A stretch of 6,283 nt of DNA, taken from the NCBI GenBank assembly GCA_905201305.1, contig CAJKNS010000141.1, positions 1 through 6,283 on the forward strand, given 5' to 3'. Position 1 is the stretch's first letter. Each line of letters opens with the position of its first letter. Of the stretch, positions 5,711 to 6,283 are shown piece after piece. The position numbers and the translations under genes were made by a program. The notes beneath the pieces were generated by a model. It made no database searches. It saw nothing but the letters and a program-made list of their open reading frames with translations, and was not told where the DNA came from. This DNA is from an uncultured Eubacteriales bacterium. Lineage in GTDB: Bacteria > Bacillota > Clostridia > Oscillospirales > Oscillospiraceae.

Positions 5711-6283
5711 TTACAGGGCAGCAAGATACTTGCCCAGTTCTCTTCCCAGCGTCCAGGCTATGCCAATGCTGACGCCGGCAACGGGAGTGGAATACTGAAC
5801 CCCGAAGCGTCTGCCGCAGCAGTTTCCTGTTGCAAAAAGCCCAGGAATGACATCCAGCTGCTGATCGTAGACCTGCTGATGGTCGTCTGTCCATAGACCG
5901 TCCACTGTGACCATCGGTCCCATTGCGCCGCCCTTTCTGCGGTCTGTGAGCATGGCATAGTAGGGCGCCGTATCCAGCGGCACCAGCAGGCTGGGATCCT
6001 TGCCAAAGTCCTCGTCCCGTCCGTTCTGGCAGAATGCATTATAACGTGCCACGGAATCCAGTAGATTCTGCTTGAGCTGCCCGGTAAAGCCCAGCATGTC
6101 CGCCAGCTCCTCCAGCGTATCTGCGGCATAGAGGCGCGGGGATTCTACCCCCATTGGGGCATGGGGGTCCCGGATGGCATAGCCGTCCTTCCCTGCCTTT
6201 TGTGCGCCTGCAATATATTCCGCAGCCGTTGCCATTCTGGGATCATCGGGATTATTGACCCACAAAGAGCCGTGAATTGGCGG
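5711..6283 (-). CDS. FAD-binding fumarate reductase/ketosteroid dehydrogenase-like flavoprotein, C-terminal part
   Basis: The frame is open from the right edge to the stop at 5711-5713, giving the last 190 or so residues; the N-terminal FAD-binding motif is outside the window. The family (FrdA/SdhA-like soluble reductases, urocanate reductase, 3-ketosteroid dehydrogenase relatives, about 500-650 aa) is recognised by order and motifs: a capping-domain helix ending in SVARYNAFCQNGRDEDFGK, then PLDTAPYYAM, then GGAMGPMVTVDGLWTDDHQQ, and finally the FAD-closing segment IPGLFATGNCCGRRFGVQYS, continuing PVAGVSIGIAWTLGRELGKYL. Known members transfer hydride via FAD to or from an activated C=C bond. 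The closing segment has GN-x-x-G-R-x-FG-x-x-Y rather than the GE-x-x-GG-x-HG of true fumarate reductases, so another unsaturated substrate is likely. The stop lies 25 nt before a terminator, so this is the last gene of a leftward unit converging on LysR. Any regulation by LysR is unknown. The TTG at 6265 is internal. Confidence 0.88.
   Translation of the reverse strand, partial: PPIHGSLWVNNPDDPRMATAAEYIAGAQKAGKDGYAIRDPHAPMGVESPRLYAADTLEELADMLGFTGQLKQNLLDSVARYNAFCQNGRDEDFGKDPSLLVPLDTAPYYAMLTDRRKGGAMGPMVTVDGLWTDDHQQVYDQQLDVIPGLFATGNCCGRRFGVQYSTPVAGVSIGIAWTLGRELGKYLAAL

Noticed and set aside
5410..5724. Minus-strand small frame through the LysR-FAD gene gap (residues like GILLTIFGFGAWATQHDLEE)
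   Set aside because: It runs through the terminator hairpin, has no ribosome binding site and overlaps the end of the LysR gene antisense; it looks like chance coding.

Overview
The window looks like an accessory catabolic locus from an anaerobic, probably gut-dwelling Firmicute of the Clostridia (Oscillospiraceae or Lachnospiraceae type). The evidence is indirect: strong AGGAGG-type ribosome binding sites, moderate GC, closely packed operons, and a gene set (flavodoxin-like protein, Old Yellow Enzyme-type ene-reductase, GPH-type symporter, SnoaL/PhzA-B-like protein, LysR regulator, fumarate-reductase-like FAD protein) typical of anaerobes that reduce unsaturated dietary or host-derived small molecules. 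No species can be named, and there are no tRNA, rRNA, CRISPR or IS features.

Layout. (1) Bases 1-2028, plus strand: the end of a flavodoxin-like gene, a 134-aa predicted beta-barrel protein, a 52-nt two-part hairpin, and an Old Yellow Enzyme/dienoyl-CoA-reductase-type gene that has lost essentially its whole TIM barrel and changed frame near base 1077. A 12-bp-stem terminator follows at 2048-2084. (2) Bases 2119-4465, minus strand: a two-gene operon transcribed leftward, with a tandem-duplicated SnoaL/PhzA-B-like protein followed 28 nt later by a GPH/MelB-type transporter. (3) Bases 4466-4641: a divergent control region with an extended -10 promoter for the regulator, a candidate promoter for the operon, and two dyads placed like the two contact sites of a LysR-type activator. 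(4) Bases 4642-5568, plus strand: the LysR-type regulator. (5) Bases 5641-6283, minus strand: a terminator and the C-terminal 190 or so residues of a fumarate-reductase/ketosteroid-dehydrogenase-like FAD protein that continues past the right edge.

How the parts may fit together (inference): the symporter imports a small molecule; LysR senses it or a product and activates the transporter operon; the SnoaL-like protein isomerises, hydrates or binds it; and flavin enzymes (ene-reductase, FAD reductase, with the flavodoxin as possible electron carrier) reduce its C=C bonds. In this copy the ene-reductase appears broken, so the route is either decayed, supplied by another ene-reductase, or misassembled here. 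Substrate identity (steroid, bile acid, flavonoid, cinnamate or other enone) cannot be read from the sequence.
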